Shown one piece after another: positions 50,866 through 60,445 of a DNA stretch of 64,000 nt. This DNA comes from Microbispora sp. ZYX-F-249 (lineage in GTDB: Bacteria > Actinomycetota > Actinomycetes > Streptosporangiales > Streptosporangiaceae). The notes beneath the pieces are model-generated. The model did not search any database, had not been told where the DNA came from, and saw nothing but the letters and a program-made list of their open reading frames with translations. The translations under genes were made by a program, and so were the position numbers. The DNA lies in contig NZ_JBDJAW010000029.1 in the NCBI RefSeq assembly GCF_039649665.1, positions 33,412-97,411 of the forward strand. Reading direction: 5' to 3'. The first letter of the stretch is position 1. Each line of letters begins with the position of its first letter.

Positions 50866-53145
50866 ATGAAGCTCAGACCACTCGTGATCGCGCTGGCGTT
50901 ACTCACCCCCGCCGTCGCGGCCGTACCCGCGGCGGAGGCGGCCGACGGAAGTTACACGGCCACGATCCGGCGCACCGAGTACGGCATCCCGCACATCACC
51001 GCCGACGACTACGGCGGCCTCGGATTCGGGTACGGCTACGCCTTCGCCCAGGACAACCTGTGCACGCTGGCCTCCTGGGTGGTGACGCTGCGCGGTGAGC
51101 GGTCCCGCTACTTCGGCCCGCTGGCCGAGTCCGACGACCCGGCCAAGCCGGTCGCCAACCTCGCCAGCGACGTCTACTACAAGAGCGTCGCCGGCTCGGG
51201 CGTCGTACGGCGGCTGCTGGCCCGGCCCGCGCCGGTCGGCCCGAGCGGCGAGCTGCGCCGCCTGGTCGACGGCTACGTCGCCGGATACAACCGCTACCTG
51301 GCGGACACCGGCGTGGCGAACCTGCCCGACCCCACCTGCCGGGGCAAGGCCTGGGTCGGCCCGATAACCGCCACCGACATGTGGCACAACCTGCTCGACC
51401 TCAGCCGGATGCTCTCCAGCTCGCCGCTCAAGGAGGCGATCACCGGGATCGCCGGACCGGAGGACGAGAAACCCCCGCCCAGGCCCGCGGCGGGCAGCAA
51501 CGCCTGGGCCCTGGGGCGTCAGGTCACCCGCGGAGGCGGCGGCATGGTGCTGGCCGACCCGCACTTCCCCTGGCAGGGGATCCGCCGCTTCTACCAGGTC
51601 CAGCTCACCATTCCCGGCGTGCTCGACGTCTCCGGCGGCAGTCTGTACGGCACGCCGGTCGTCCAGATCGGCCACAACGCGAAGGTCGCCTGGACCCACA
51701 CCGTCTCCCACGCCCAGCGCTTCAGCGTCTACCGGCTGGCACTCGCGGACGGCCGCAGCTACACGGTGGACGGCCGGGCGGAACCGATGGGCGAGCAGGA
51801 GGTGGAGGTCACGCTGCCGGACGGCACCGTCTCCGCCCACACGCTCCTCACCTCGCGCTACGGCCCGGTGCTCGCGGCCGGGCACACCGACGAGGCCGCG
51901 TACGCGCTGGCCGACGCGAACGCCGCCAACCTGCGGGCGGCCGACGAATGGCTGGCGATGGCCAGGGCGGGCAGCGTCGACGAGCTGCGCGCGGCCCAGC
52001 GGACCCACCAGGGGATGCCGTTCGTCCACACCCTCGCCACCGACGTGAGCGGGACCGCCTACTTCGCCGACACCTCGGTCGTCCCCCACGTCGGCGACGC
52101 CGCGGCGAAGCGCTGCGCCGAGCCTTCGCCCGTTCCGGGCCTGGACGCGTACGTGCTGGACGGCTCGACCTCCGCGTGCCTGTGGGGCAGGGACGGCGAC
52201 GCCGTCGTGCCGGGCATCTTCGGGCCCGGCAGCCAGCCGACGCTGGTCCGCGCCGACTACGTGGCCAACTCCAACAACACCTACTGGATGACGAACCCGG
52301 CGAAGCCGCTCACCGGTTATCCCAAGGCGTACGGCGAGACGGGCACCGACCTGGAGCCGCGCCCCCGGGCCGGCCTCGACATGATCGCCCGGCGGCTGTC
52401 CGGCGCCGACGGACTCGGCGCGCCCGGCTTCACGCTGGAGACGCTGCAGGCCACGGTGCGGGGCAAGCGCAACCTCACTTTCGAGCTGATGCGCGACGAC
52501 CTGCTGAAGATGTGCCGTGCCGACCGGTCTTCTCCAGGCTCCCGGGCGGACGTGCGCGAGGCCTGCCGGACGCTGGGCACGTGGGACGGGCGCGCCACCC
52601 TCGACGGCGAGGGCGCGATCCTCTGGCGGGAGTTCTTCACCCGGCTCCCTCATCCCGCGTGGCGGGTGCCGTTCGACCCCGCGCGTCCGCTGACCACCCC
52701 TCGCGGACTCAAGGACGACCCGGCCGTACGGCAGGCCCTCGCCGACGCCGTGCTGTTCTTCCGCTCCAACGGGATCCCGCTGACGCTCACTCCCGGGCAG
52801 GCCCAGAGCTACTCCTCCATCCCGATCCCCGGCTGCACGGAAGGGGAGGGCTGCTTCGACCGGGTGCGCATGCGCGGGCCGCTGGGCGTGGACGGACGCT
52901 ACCCGGAGGTGGACACCGGCTCCAGCTTCATGATGGCCGTCGAGCTCACCCCCGGCGGGCCGCGTGCCCGCACCGTCCTCACCTACTCCCTGTCCGCAAA
53001 CCCCGCCTCGCCGCATCACACCGACCAGACGGCGCTGTTCTCGCGCGGCGGGTGGGTCACCGAGCGCTTCACCGCCGCGGAGATCGCCGCCGATCCGCGT
53101 CTGAGGACCGTCACAGTCCGTGGAGGCGTTGACGCGGGCAAGTAA
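50866..53145 (+). CDS. Secreted penicillin/acylhomoserine-lactone acylase (Ntn hydrolase)
   Basis: The 759-residue protein has a signal peptide (1 to about 26), an alpha-subunit region and a beta-subunit beginning at Ser211. The autoprocessing site is AAG-SNAWALG, and Ser211 becomes the N-terminal nucleophile. LADPHFPW and HTVSHAQRFSVY follow the family pattern (AhlM, PvdQ, aculeacin acylase). It hydrolyses long-chain acyl amides such as AHLs or lipopeptides. Codon 12 is a rare TTA (50899-50901), which in streptomycetes implies bldA control. It is 10 bases after the ABC permease and may share its transcript. Confidence 0.92.
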   Translation: MKLRPLVIALALLTPAVAAVPAAEAADGSYTATIRRTEYGIPHITADDYGGLGFGYGYAFAQDNLCTLASWVVTLRGERSRYFGPLAESDDPAKPVANLASDVYYKSVAGSGVVRRLLARPAPVGPSGELRRLVDGYVAGYNRYLADTGVANLPDPTCRGKAWVGPITATDMWHNLLDLSRMLSSSPLKEAITGIAGPEDEKPPPRPAAGSNAWALGRQVTRGGGGMVLADPHFPWQGIRRFYQVQLTIPGVLDVSGGSLYGTPVVQIGHNAKVAWTHTVSHAQRFSVYRLALADGRSYTVDGRAEPMGEQEVEVTLPDGTVSAHTLLTSRYGPVLAAGHTDEAAYALADANAANLRAADEWLAMARAGSVDELRAAQRTHQGMPFVHTLATDVSGTAYFADTSVVPHVGDAAAKRCAEPSPVPGLDAYVLDGSTSACLWGRDGDAVVPGIFGPGSQPTLVRADYVANSNNTYWMTNPAKPLTGYPKAYGETGTDLEPRPRAGLDMIARRLSGADGLGAPGFTLETLQATVRGKRNLTFELMRDDLLKMCRADRSSPGSRADVREACRTLGTWDGRATLDGEGAILWREFFTRLPHPAWRVPFDPARPLTTPRGLKDDPAVRQALADAVLFFRSNGIPLTLTPGQAQSYSSIPIPGCTEGEGCFDRVRMRGPLGVDGRYPEVDTGSSFMMAVELTPGGPRARTVLTYSLSANPASPHHTDQTALFSRGGWVTERFTAAEIAADPRLRTVTVRGGVDAGK

Positions 53146-53244
53146 GCACTCGTTGCCCCAAAGGTGGATATTGCGGGTTATGCTCTCGCTCACAACCGCC
53201 GTGCGGGGGCCTCGGCGATCTCTGACGTCTTCGACGGAGGCCGG

Positions 53245-53472
53245 ATGAGAATCGACGACCGCACCGCAATGGGACTGAGCAAGCGGGAGACCGAGGTCAT
53301 GGAGTTGATCGCGACCGGTCACTCCAATGGCGAGATCGCCCAGCGGCTGTTCCTGAGCGAGAAGACCGTGAAGAACCACGTGAACCGCATCTACGCCAAG
53401 CTCGGGGTGGAGTCGCGGGTCAGGGCGATCTGCCGCTGGCGTGGCGAGGCCGAGCCCTCCTCAGGACAGTGA
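53245..53472 (+). CDS. Single-domain LuxR-type DNA-binding protein
   Basis: The 75-residue product is essentially one LuxR helix-turn-helix ([40 protein letters not shown]). ATG 53245 has GGAGG at good spacing; a longer frame from GTG 53164 exists but adds no recognisable domain. It has no receiver or ligand domain, so activity may be set by expression level or partners. Its end overlaps the convergent lysine aminotransferase by 12 bases. Confidence 0.85.
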   Translation: MRIDDRTAMGLSKRETEVMELIATGHSNGEIAQRLFLSEKTVKNHVNRIYAKLGVESRVRAICRWRGEAEPSSGQ

Positions 53473-54750
53473 CCGGCCGGCGCCGAGCAGAGCGGCGCGC
53501 AGTCCGGCGAGCCCGTACTCGAGCTCGTCGGGCTGGACGGACAGAGCCGGTCGCAGCCGCACCGACCGTTCGCCGCAGCGCAGCACCAGGATCGCGTGCT
53601 CCTCCCTGAGCCGGGCGACCAGCCCGCCGGGGTCGGGGACGTCGAAGGCGCACATGAGCCCGCGTCCGCGGGCGCCTGCGACCAGGCCGTCCGCCTCCAG
53701 TCCCCGCAGGGCGCCCAGCAGCTTCTCGCCCAGGATGGCCGCCCTGGGGATCAGGCCGTCCCGCTCGATGATCTCCAGCAGGCGGCGGGAGCGGACCATG
53801 TCGACCAGGCCGCCGCCCCAGGTGGAGTTGATCCTGCCGCTCACCCGGAACACGTTGTCGGGCACGAGGTCCACCCTGCGGCCCGCCATGATGCCGCCGA
53901 CCTGGACCTTCTTCGCGAAGGCCACGATGTCGGGGGCCAGTCCCAACTGCTGGTACGCCCAGGGGGTGCCGGTCAGGCCGACGCCGGTCTGCACCTCGTC
54001 CACGACGAACAGCGCCTCGTACTCGTGGCAGAGCGCCTGCATCGCCTGGAGGAACTCCGGGCGCATGTGGTTGTCGCCGCCCTCGCCCTGGATCGGCTCG
54101 GCGATGAAGCAGGCGATGTCGTGGCGGAACCGCTCGAACGCCTCCCTGGCCTGCGCCAGGGCGCGCTTCTCGGCCCGTTCGACGTTCCCGAGGTGGATGG
54201 CGGGAACGTCGATGCGCGGCCAGCAGAACCGGGGAAACCTGTCGGTCTTGACCGGGTCGGTGTTGGTGAGCGAGAGCGTGTAGCCGCCCCGGCCGTGGAA
54301 GGCCCGGGTGAGGTGGAGGACGCGGGTGCCGAGTCCGGGGTGGCGGCCGTGGGCCTCATTCCAGCGGCTCTTCCAGTCGAAGGCGCACTTGAGCGCGTTC
54401 TCCACGGCCGCCGACCCGCCTTCGACGAAGAACAGGTGCGGCAGTTCGGGGTCGCCGAGCACGCGCCGGAACGTCTCCACGAACTCGGCGAGGTGGACGG
54501 TGTACATGTCGGAGTTGGCCGGCTTGTTGGCCGCCACCCGGCCGAGCAGTGCCACGAAGTCCGGGTCGTCGGCGAACGGGTTCACCCCGAGCGGCGACGA
54601 CGCGAAGAACGTGTAGAAGTCGAGATACCTCCGGTCGTCGCGGGCGTCGACCAGCCAGGAGCCGGCGCTTCTGTCCAGGTCGAGCACAAGACGGTAACCG
54701 TCGACGAGCAGGTGCCGTGCGAGGGCGTCGTGTACGGCGGTGGGGTCCAT
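53461..54750 (-). CDS. lat: L-lysine 6-transaminase
   Basis: LAT moves the epsilon-amino group of lysine to 2-oxoglutarate, giving the semialdehyde that cyclises to piperideine-6-carboxylate. The 429-residue class III aminotransferase has PLP contacts in [13 protein letters not shown], Asp251 in [10 protein letters not shown], and probable Schiff-base Lys280 in [16 protein letters not shown], matching mycobacterial LAT (AFGKKTQVCG). It feeds lysine catabolism or beta-lactam precursors; no beta-lactam genes are nearby, so catabolism is likelier. Confidence 0.93.
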   Translation of the reverse strand: MDPTAVHDALARHLLVDGYRLVLDLDRSAGSWLVDARDDRRYLDFYTFFASSPLGVNPFADDPDFVALLGRVAANKPANSDMYTVHLAEFVETFRRVLGDPELPHLFFVEGGSAAVENALKCAFDWKSRWNEAHGRHPGLGTRVLHLTRAFHGRGGYTLSLTNTDPVKTDRFPRFCWPRIDVPAIHLGNVERAEKRALAQAREAFERFRHDIACFIAEPIQGEGGDNHMRPEFLQAMQALCHEYEALFVVDEVQTGVGLTGTPWAYQQLGLAPDIVAFAKKVQVGGIMAGRRVDLVPDNVFRVSGRINSTWGGGLVDMVRSRRLLEIIERDGLIPRAAILGEKLLGALRGLEADGLVAGARGRGLMCAFDVPDPGGLVARLREEHAILVLRCGERSVRLRPALSVQPDELEYGLAGLRAALLGAGRSLS

Positions 54751-54848
54751 TTCGCCTCCGCGTCATACTGGGAAACGAGATGATTCCCTCACACACGGCC
54801 ATCTATGTGAATAGTTTTCGCCCAGATAGCACCTGTGGAGGACATCTT

Positions 54849-56183
54849 TCAGTCCGTAAGGGAAGGTTCGGCGTCCGAGAAGCTCATCACGGGCGGCCTG
54901 CGGGTGAACATCCTCGTCAGCGCGAGGAGGTAGCCGAGGCCCACCGCCATCCAGATCAGCCCCACCGTGAACGTGATGCCCGAGAGGCTGGTCCACAACC
55001 AGATCGTCAGCGCGAAGCCCACCAGCGGGACCAGGCCGTACCGGACCAGGTCGGCGGCCGACCGGCGCCGCTCGTCGACCAGGTAGTGCTTGACGACCGT
55101 GAGGTTCACCATGGAGAAGGCGATGAGCGCGCCGAAGTTGACCATGACGACGGCGTTGTCCAGGCTGATGAACAGCGCGACGAGCGAGACCGCCGACACC
55201 ACGGCGGTGGCGACGGCCGGGGTGCGGAAGCGCGGGTGCAGCCGGGCGAACGCCGCGCGGGGCAGCACGCCGTCGCGGCCCATCGAGTAGAGGATCCGCG
55301 AGACGCTCGCCTGCGTGGCCATGGCCGATCCGAAGGCGCCGACCACGTAGATCGCGACGAAGATCGTCTCGAACGCGGCGCCGCCGAGCGCCGCCATGAT
55401 GTCCACACCGGCCGTGTCGGCGTCGGCGAAGTCGTCGTAGCCGGGGTGGACGAGGCTGCCCATCCACGCGACCAGGACGAACAGCAGGCCGCCGAGGAGC
55501 GTGGTGAGCACGATGGCGCGCGGGATCGCCCGGCGGGGCTCCCTCGCCTCCTCCGACAGGGTGGAGACGGCGTCGAACCCGAGGAAGCTCAGCGCCAGGA
55601 TCGCCGCCCCCGCGAACACGCCCTGCCCGGGAGTGAAGGAGGCGAAGGGCGACGCCGCGGGGTGACCGGCGAGGTGCTTCAGCGACAGCGCGACGAACAC
55701 CGCGACCAGCACCACCGACAGCCCGACGACCAGGACGCTGACCCGGTTCATCACGGTGATGCCGAGGATGTTGAGCACGAGCACCAGCAGCAGCGCTCCC
55801 AGAGTGAAGATCCACTGGGGCACCCCGGGGAACTGGCTGTTCAGGTAGATCCCGATGAGCAGGAAGTTGACCATCGGCAGGAACAGGTAGTCCAGCATGA
55901 GCGTCCAGCCGGTCATGAAGCCGACATGGCCGCCGAAGGTCTGCTGGGTGTAGGTGTAGGCGGACCCGGCGGTGGGGTACGCCCTGGCCATCCTGCCGTA
56001 GCTGAACGCCGTGAACAGCATGACCACGAGGGCGACCACGTAGGCCGCGGGCAGGTGGCCCTCGGTGACCTGGGTGACGGCTCCGTACGTCGTGAAGACG
56101 GCCACCGGGGCGAGATAGGTCAGCCCGAACAGGGTCAGTCCGGGGACGCCGAGGACGCGCTTGAGTCCGGCGGGTTGGGTCAT
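54849..56183 (-). CDS. APC-family amino acid permease
   Basis: The 444-residue permease has about twelve transmembrane helices, beginning GLTLFGLTYLAPVAVFTTYG as in amino-acid/polyamine antiporters, with the family SEEAREPRRAIPRAIV loop. The start at 56183 follows AGGAGTGGCGT. The ATG overlaps the amidohydrolase TGA by four bases, so both are translated together and the permease probably imports the amine or amino acid that the neighbouring enzymes use. Confidence 0.9.
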   Translation of the reverse strand: MTQPAGLKRVLGVPGLTLFGLTYLAPVAVFTTYGAVTQVTEGHLPAAYVVALVVMLFTAFSYGRMARAYPTAGSAYTYTQQTFGGHVGFMTGWTLMLDYLFLPMVNFLLIGIYLNSQFPGVPQWIFTLGALLLVLVLNILGITVMNRVSVLVVGLSVVLVAVFVALSLKHLAGHPAASPFASFTPGQGVFAGAAILALSFLGFDAVSTLSEEAREPRRAIPRAIVLTTLLGGLLFVLVAWMGSLVHPGYDDFADADTAGVDIMAALGGAAFETIFVAIYVVGAFGSAMATQASVSRILYSMGRDGVLPRAAFARLHPRFRTPAVATAVVSAVSLVALFISLDNAVVMVNFGALIAFSMVNLTVVKHYLVDERRRSAADLVRYGLVPLVGFALTIWLWTSLSGITFTVGLIWMAVGLGYLLALTRMFTRRPPVMSFSDAEPSLTD

Positions 56184-57802
56184 ACGCCACTCCTGTGGGC
56201 TGGGGGGAAGGTTCTCACGCCGGCCGTCCACGTGCCGAGGACGGCCGTCCGGTCCGCGATGTCATGGGGGTCCAGCCGCCGGACGTCGCGGTCCAGCCAG
56301 ACCAGGTCGGCCGCCTTTCCGGGGGCCAGGGCGCCGCGCTCGTCCTCGGCGAACGCCTGGTGGGCCACCCCGGCCGTGTAGGCCGACAGCGCCTCCTCGA
56401 TGCCGATGCGCTCCCCGGGCAGCCAGCCGCCGGACGGCTCGCGCTCGGCGTTCTCCCGCGTCACCGCGACCGGCAGCCCGGCCAGCGGGCGGTGGTCGCT
56501 CACCGGCCAGTCGCTGCCGAACGAGACGCGCACCCCGGCCCGCAGCAGCGAGCCGATGAGGTACTGCCGCCGGGCCCGCTCCGGCCCGATCCTGGGGAAG
56601 GTCAGCTTCGTCATCGGGGGGTCGGTGCGCGCCCACAGGGGCTGGAGGTTGGCGATCACGCCGAGCCGGGCGAACCGCGGCAGGTCCTCCTCCGCCAGCA
56701 TCTGCACGTGGGCGATCACCGGCCTGCGGTCGCGCGGGCCGTTCACCCGGGTCACGTGCTCGATCGCGTCGAGCGCCGTGCGGATGCCGGCGTCGCCGAT
56801 CGCGTGCAGGTGCGCCTGCAGGCCCATCGCGTCCACCGCCGTGAGGGCTTCGAGCAGGTCGCCGAACGGCCAGACGGGCATGCCCCGGGTGCAGGGATCG
56901 TCGCTGTACGGCGCGAGCAGCGACGCCGTGCGGTTCTCCAGGATGCCGTCCAGGAAGAACTTCACCGTGTGGGCGGTGAGGCGGTCGTGGCCGAGCGCCC
57001 GCACCCGCTCCCGGTCGGTGGCGAACTCGGCGAGCTGCGCACGCCACCGCGCCGGGTCGGCGCGGAAGGCGAGGTTCACCCGGGTCGCCAGCAGTCCCCG
57101 GCGGGCCGCCTCCAGGTAGGCCTCGACCGTGCCGTGCTCCACCCACGCGTCCTGGATCCAGGTGACGCCGGCCGCGACGTACGCGGCGGTGGACGCGGCG
57201 AGCGCGGTGACGAGGTCCCCGGTCGTGCGGGCGGGGGCGGCGGCGAGGACGGCGTCGACGGCGTCCCACTCGATCATGGTCCCGAGCAGGTCGCCGTCCG
57301 GGCGCCGGGCGAAGCGGCCTCGCGGGGTGTCGGGCGTCGAGGCGTCCAGCCCGGCCCGCCGCATGGCCTCGGAGTTGCACCACAACGTGTGGTAGTCCCA
57401 GGCCCGCAGCGCGACCGGCCGGTCGGGCACCGCCTCGTCCAGCCAGTGGGCGTCGAACAGGCCGTCGGGGACGATCGTCGCGTCGTAGCCGCCGCCGACG
57501 ATCCAGTCGGCGCCGGGATGGGCGGCGGCGTGGCGGCGCACCTCCTCCACGATCTCCTCGACCGTGCCGAGCCCCCTGACCCGCGGGCCCATCGCCTCGA
57601 ACCCGGCGTGGTCCGGGTGGCAGTGCCCGTCGGCGAAGGCCGGCAGGAGCATTCCGCCGCCCAGGTCCACGCGTTCGTCGTGGTCACGCGCCAGGGCGGC
57701 GGCTCCGAGTGCCTCGATCCGGCCGTTCCGTACGGACAGGGCGTCGGTGGTCGTCCCGGTGCCCGTCCAGATCGTGCCGTTTGAGAAGAGGATGCGCGAC
57801 AT
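56180..57802 (-). CDS. Amidohydrolase (YtcJ-like)
   Basis: The 540-residue metal-dependent hydrolase has the HCH-like motif ADGHCHPDHAGFEA (about 64-72), carboxylated-Lys region VKFFLDGI, histidines in LQAHLHAIGDAG and IAHVQML, and Asp in VSFGSDWPVSD. YtcJ-like enzymes cleave amide or formamide bonds; the substrate is unknown. ATG 57802 follows GGGGACG. It is the first gene of an operon with the permease and divergent from a TetR gene, with a probable shared operator. Confidence 0.9.
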   Translation of the reverse strand: MSRILFSNGTIWTGTGTTTDALSVRNGRIEALGAAALARDHDERVDLGGGMLLPAFADGHCHPDHAGFEAMGPRVRGLGTVEEIVEEVRRHAAAHPGADWIVGGGYDATIVPDGLFDAHWLDEAVPDRPVALRAWDYHTLWCNSEAMRRAGLDASTPDTPRGRFARRPDGDLLGTMIEWDAVDAVLAAAPARTTGDLVTALAASTAAYVAAGVTWIQDAWVEHGTVEAYLEAARRGLLATRVNLAFRADPARWRAQLAEFATDRERVRALGHDRLTAHTVKFFLDGILENRTASLLAPYSDDPCTRGMPVWPFGDLLEALTAVDAMGLQAHLHAIGDAGIRTALDAIEHVTRVNGPRDRRPVIAHVQMLAEEDLPRFARLGVIANLQPLWARTDPPMTKLTFPRIGPERARRQYLIGSLLRAGVRVSFGSDWPVSDHRPLAGLPVAVTRENAEREPSGGWLPGERIGIEEALSAYTAGVAHQAFAEDERGALAPGKAADLVWLDRDVRRLDPHDIADRTAVLGTWTAGVRTFPPAHRSGV

Positions 57803-57816
57803 GGGCGTCCCCGATA

Positions 57817-57835
57817 AATCGAATGACGTTCGTTT
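57817..57835. promoter_or_regulatory. TetR-type operator between divergent genes
   Basis: AATCGAATGACGTTCGTTT is an imperfect palindrome with CGAA and TTCG half-sites, in the 87-bp gap between the amidohydrolase and TetR genes. It is the likely binding site of the TetR protein. Confidence 0.55.
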
Positions 57836-57889
57836 AGTGGGATGAGGATAGGTTGTCGAAGGGCGAAGCGGAAGGGGGTTGCGGGCCGG

Positions 57890-58546
57890 ATGCGACGGCG
57901 AGCGGGACGGCCGGCGACGCCGGTGCTGAGCAGACAGGCCATCGCGCGGGCCGCGCTGGCCCTCATCGACGACGCCGGAGCCGATGGCTTCTCCATGGCC
58001 GCCCTCGCCGGACGGCTGGGCGTCCGGCCGTCCTCGCTCTACAACCACGTGGCCGGCAAGGACGACATCCTGGCGGCGGTCCGCGAGATCGTCTCCGACG
58101 CCATCGACGCCTCGATGTTCGCCGAACTGCCCTGGGACGAGGCGCTGGTGCGGTGGGCCCACGGCTACCGCGACGCGTTCGCCGCGCATCCGCCCGCGAT
58201 CTCGTTGCTGGCCACGCAGCCGATCACCGGCGCCCTGCGCACGCTGCGGATGTACGAGGAGGTCGTGGCCGGCCTGCGGCGTGGCGGCTGGCCCGAGGCG
58301 ATGGTCATCCCGGTGATGGTGGCCGTGGAGTCCTTCATCCTCGGCTCGGCGCTCGACCTGGTGGCGCCGCCCGACATGTTCGACGCCGGGCCGCTGGCCG
58401 ATCAGGTCCCGGTCTTCGCGGCCACGGTGCGCGCCCGCGACGAGGCCGCCGCTTCGGGCGGACGCCCGCCGGCGGACCTGTCCTTCGAGGTCGGACTGGC
58501 GGCGATCGTGGACGGACTACGGCGGACGCTCTCCACCTTGGGGTGA
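57890..58546 (+). CDS. TetR-family regulator
   Basis: The 218-residue protein has an N-terminal TetR helix-turn-helix (LSRQAIARAALALIDD, MAALAGRLGVRPSSLYNHVA) and a C-terminal TetR_C-like helical ligand domain. It probably represses the divergent amidohydrolase-permease operon. The start may be ATG 57890 or ATG 57842; the former begins just before the recognisable domain. Confidence 0.9.
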   Translation: MRRRAGRPATPVLSRQAIARAALALIDDAGADGFSMAALAGRLGVRPSSLYNHVAGKDDILAAVREIVSDAIDASMFAELPWDEALVRWAHGYRDAFAAHPPAISLLATQPITGALRTLRMYEEVVAGLRRGGWPEAMVIPVMVAVESFILGSALDLVAPPDMFDAGPLADQVPVFAATVRARDEAAASGGRPPADLSFEVGLAAIVDGLRRTLSTLG

Positions 58547-58625
58547 CGAAACAGAAGTCTTTGTGTACTTTTGCTTCAGATTCCGTGGTCGTGCACGGAT
58601 ATCAGCGATCTTTTCTGAGGCAGGG

Positions 58626-59984
58626 ATGATGATCGACCGTACTCGCCTGGCCCGGCTCCTCGACCGCGAGCGCGCCGCGTTCCGGGAGCGCAACCCGCGC
58701 TCGGCCGCCGCGTACGAGCAGGCGAGAGGCCACCTGTTCGGCGGCGTGCCGATGACGTGGATGAACAAGACGGCGGCGGGTTTCCCGCTGTACCTGGCCG
58801 AGGCGCACGGCGCCCGCGTCACCGACCTGGACTGCCACGAGTACGTCGACCTCTGCCTCGGCGACACGGGCGCGATGGCGGGCCACTCGCCCCGGGCCAC
58901 CGTGGAGGCGGTGGCCGACCGGTTCGGCCGGCTGGGCGGGGCCACGGTCATGATGCCGACCGAGGACGCCGCCTGGGTCGGCGCCGAGCTGGGCCGGCGG
59001 TTCGGCCTGCCCTACTGGAGCTTCTCGCTCACGGCCACGGACGCCAACCGGTGGGCGATCCGGCTGGCCAGGGCCATCACCGGCAGGCCCAAGATCCTCG
59101 TGAACAGCTACTGCTACCACGGCAGCGTCGACGAGGTGCTGATCGTGGTCGGCCCGGACGGCGAGCAGGTCTCGCGTGAAGGCAACGTCGGCGCGCCGGT
59201 CGACCCCACCGTCACCTCGCGCGTCGTCGAGTTCAACGACCTGCCCTCGCTGGAGCGCGAACTGGCCTACGGCGACGTCGCGGCGGTCCTCATGGAGCCC
59301 GCCCTCACCAACATCGGGATCGTGCTGCCCGAGCCGGGTTACCTGGAGGGCGTGCGGGAGCTGACCCGGCGGTACGGCAGCCTGCTGATCAACGACGAGA
59401 CGCACACCCTCTCGGCGGGGCCGGGCGGCTGCACGAAGGCGTGGGACCTGCACCCCGACATCGTCACGATCGGCAAGGCGATCGGCGGCGGCATCCCCAG
59501 CGGCGGGTACGGCCTGTCCGCCGAGGTCGCGGCGCGCATCGAGGCGATGGAGGGCCTCGACCTGGTCGACATGGGCGGCGTCGGCGGCACGTTGGCCGGC
59601 AACGCCCTGTCGGTCGCCGCGATGCGCGCGACGCTGGAGCACGTGCTCACCGACGACGCGTTCGCCGCCATGACCGAGCTGGCGACCCGCTTCACCAAGG
59701 GCGTCCAGGAGGTGATCGACGCCTACGGCCTGCCGTGGTCGGTCACCCAGCTCGGTGCGCGCGCCGAGTATCGCTTCACCAGCCCGGCGCCCCGCGACGG
59801 CGGCGAGTCGAACGCGGCAGGCGACCCCGACCTGGACGACTACCTGCACGTCTACCTGGCCAACCGGGGCGTGCTGCTCACGCCGTTCCACAACATGGCG
59901 CTGATGTCGCCCGCCACCACCGAGGCGGACGTGGACCTCCACCACGAGGTGTTCGCCGCGGCCGTGGCGGACCTGGTCTCGTGA
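58626..59984 (+). CDS. PLP-dependent aminotransferase, glutamate-1-semialdehyde aminomutase-like
   Basis: The 452-residue class III enzyme has PLP contacts in SLTATDANRWAIRLAR (a GSAM-like TGTEAN variant), Asp-Glu in LLINDETHTLS, and Schiff-base Lys284 in VTIGKAIGGGIPSG. It is not the housekeeping HemL, since the sequence and neighbourhood (lysine aminotransferase, permease, Lrp) point to amino acid or amine catabolism. ATG 58626 follows GAGGCAGGG; the next codon is also ATG. The upstream 79 bases are AT-rich. Confidence 0.88.
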   Translation: MMIDRTRLARLLDRERAAFRERNPRSAAAYEQARGHLFGGVPMTWMNKTAAGFPLYLAEAHGARVTDLDCHEYVDLCLGDTGAMAGHSPRATVEAVADRFGRLGGATVMMPTEDAAWVGAELGRRFGLPYWSFSLTATDANRWAIRLARAITGRPKILVNSYCYHGSVDEVLIVVGPDGEQVSREGNVGAPVDPTVTSRVVEFNDLPSLERELAYGDVAAVLMEPALTNIGIVLPEPGYLEGVRELTRRYGSLLINDETHTLSAGPGGCTKAWDLHPDIVTIGKAIGGGIPSGGYGLSAEVAARIEAMEGLDLVDMGGVGGTLAGNALSVAAMRATLEHVLTDDAFAAMTELATRFTKGVQEVIDAYGLPWSVTQLGARAEYRFTSPAPRDGGESNAAGDPDLDDYLHVYLANRGVLLTPFHNMALMSPATTEADVDLHHEVFAAAVADLVS

Positions 59985-59994
59985 GCCCCGCCGC

Positions 59995-60441
59995 ATGAAC
60001 GTGGACGAGATCGACAGGGTCCTGCTGCGCGAGCTGCAGCGGGACGGCCGGGCCTCCTACACCGCGCTGGCCGAGGCCACCGGCCTGTCGGCGCCCGCCG
60101 TACGGCAACGCGTGCAGCGGCTGCGCGACGAGGGCGTCGTGCAGATCGTCGGCGTCACCGACCCGATGGCGCTGGGCCTGCCGGTCATGGCGCTGATCGG
60201 CGTCCGCGTCGACAGCGACGTGCACGAGGTCGCCGACCGGATCAGCGAGCTGTCCGGCGTGATCTACGTGGTGCTCACGGCGGGCTCGTTCGACCTGTTC
60301 GCCGAGGTGGTGTGCCGGGAGCCGGCCGAGCTCCTGACCGTGCTCAACGACCACGTCAAGCGGGTGCCGGGCGTCACCCGGGCCGAGGCGTTCACCTATT
60401 TCGGGATCCACACCCACCGGTTCGCCTGGCCCGGCGTGTGA
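59995..60441 (+). CDS. Lrp/AsnC-family regulator
   Basis: The 148-residue protein has an N-terminal Lrp helix-turn-helix (IDRVLLRELQRDGRASYTAL, GLSAPAVRQRVQRLRDEGVV) and a RAM ligand-binding domain with VVLTAGSFDLFAEVV. It follows the aminotransferase by 10 bases and probably controls it in response to an amino acid. Confidence 0.92.
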   Translation: MNVDEIDRVLLRELQRDGRASYTALAEATGLSAPAVRQRVQRLRDEGVVQIVGVTDPMALGLPVMALIGVRVDSDVHEVADRISELSGVIYVVLTAGSFDLFAEVVCREPAELLTVLNDHVKRVPGVTRAEAFTYFGIHTHRFAWPGV

Positions 60442-60445
60442 GGCC

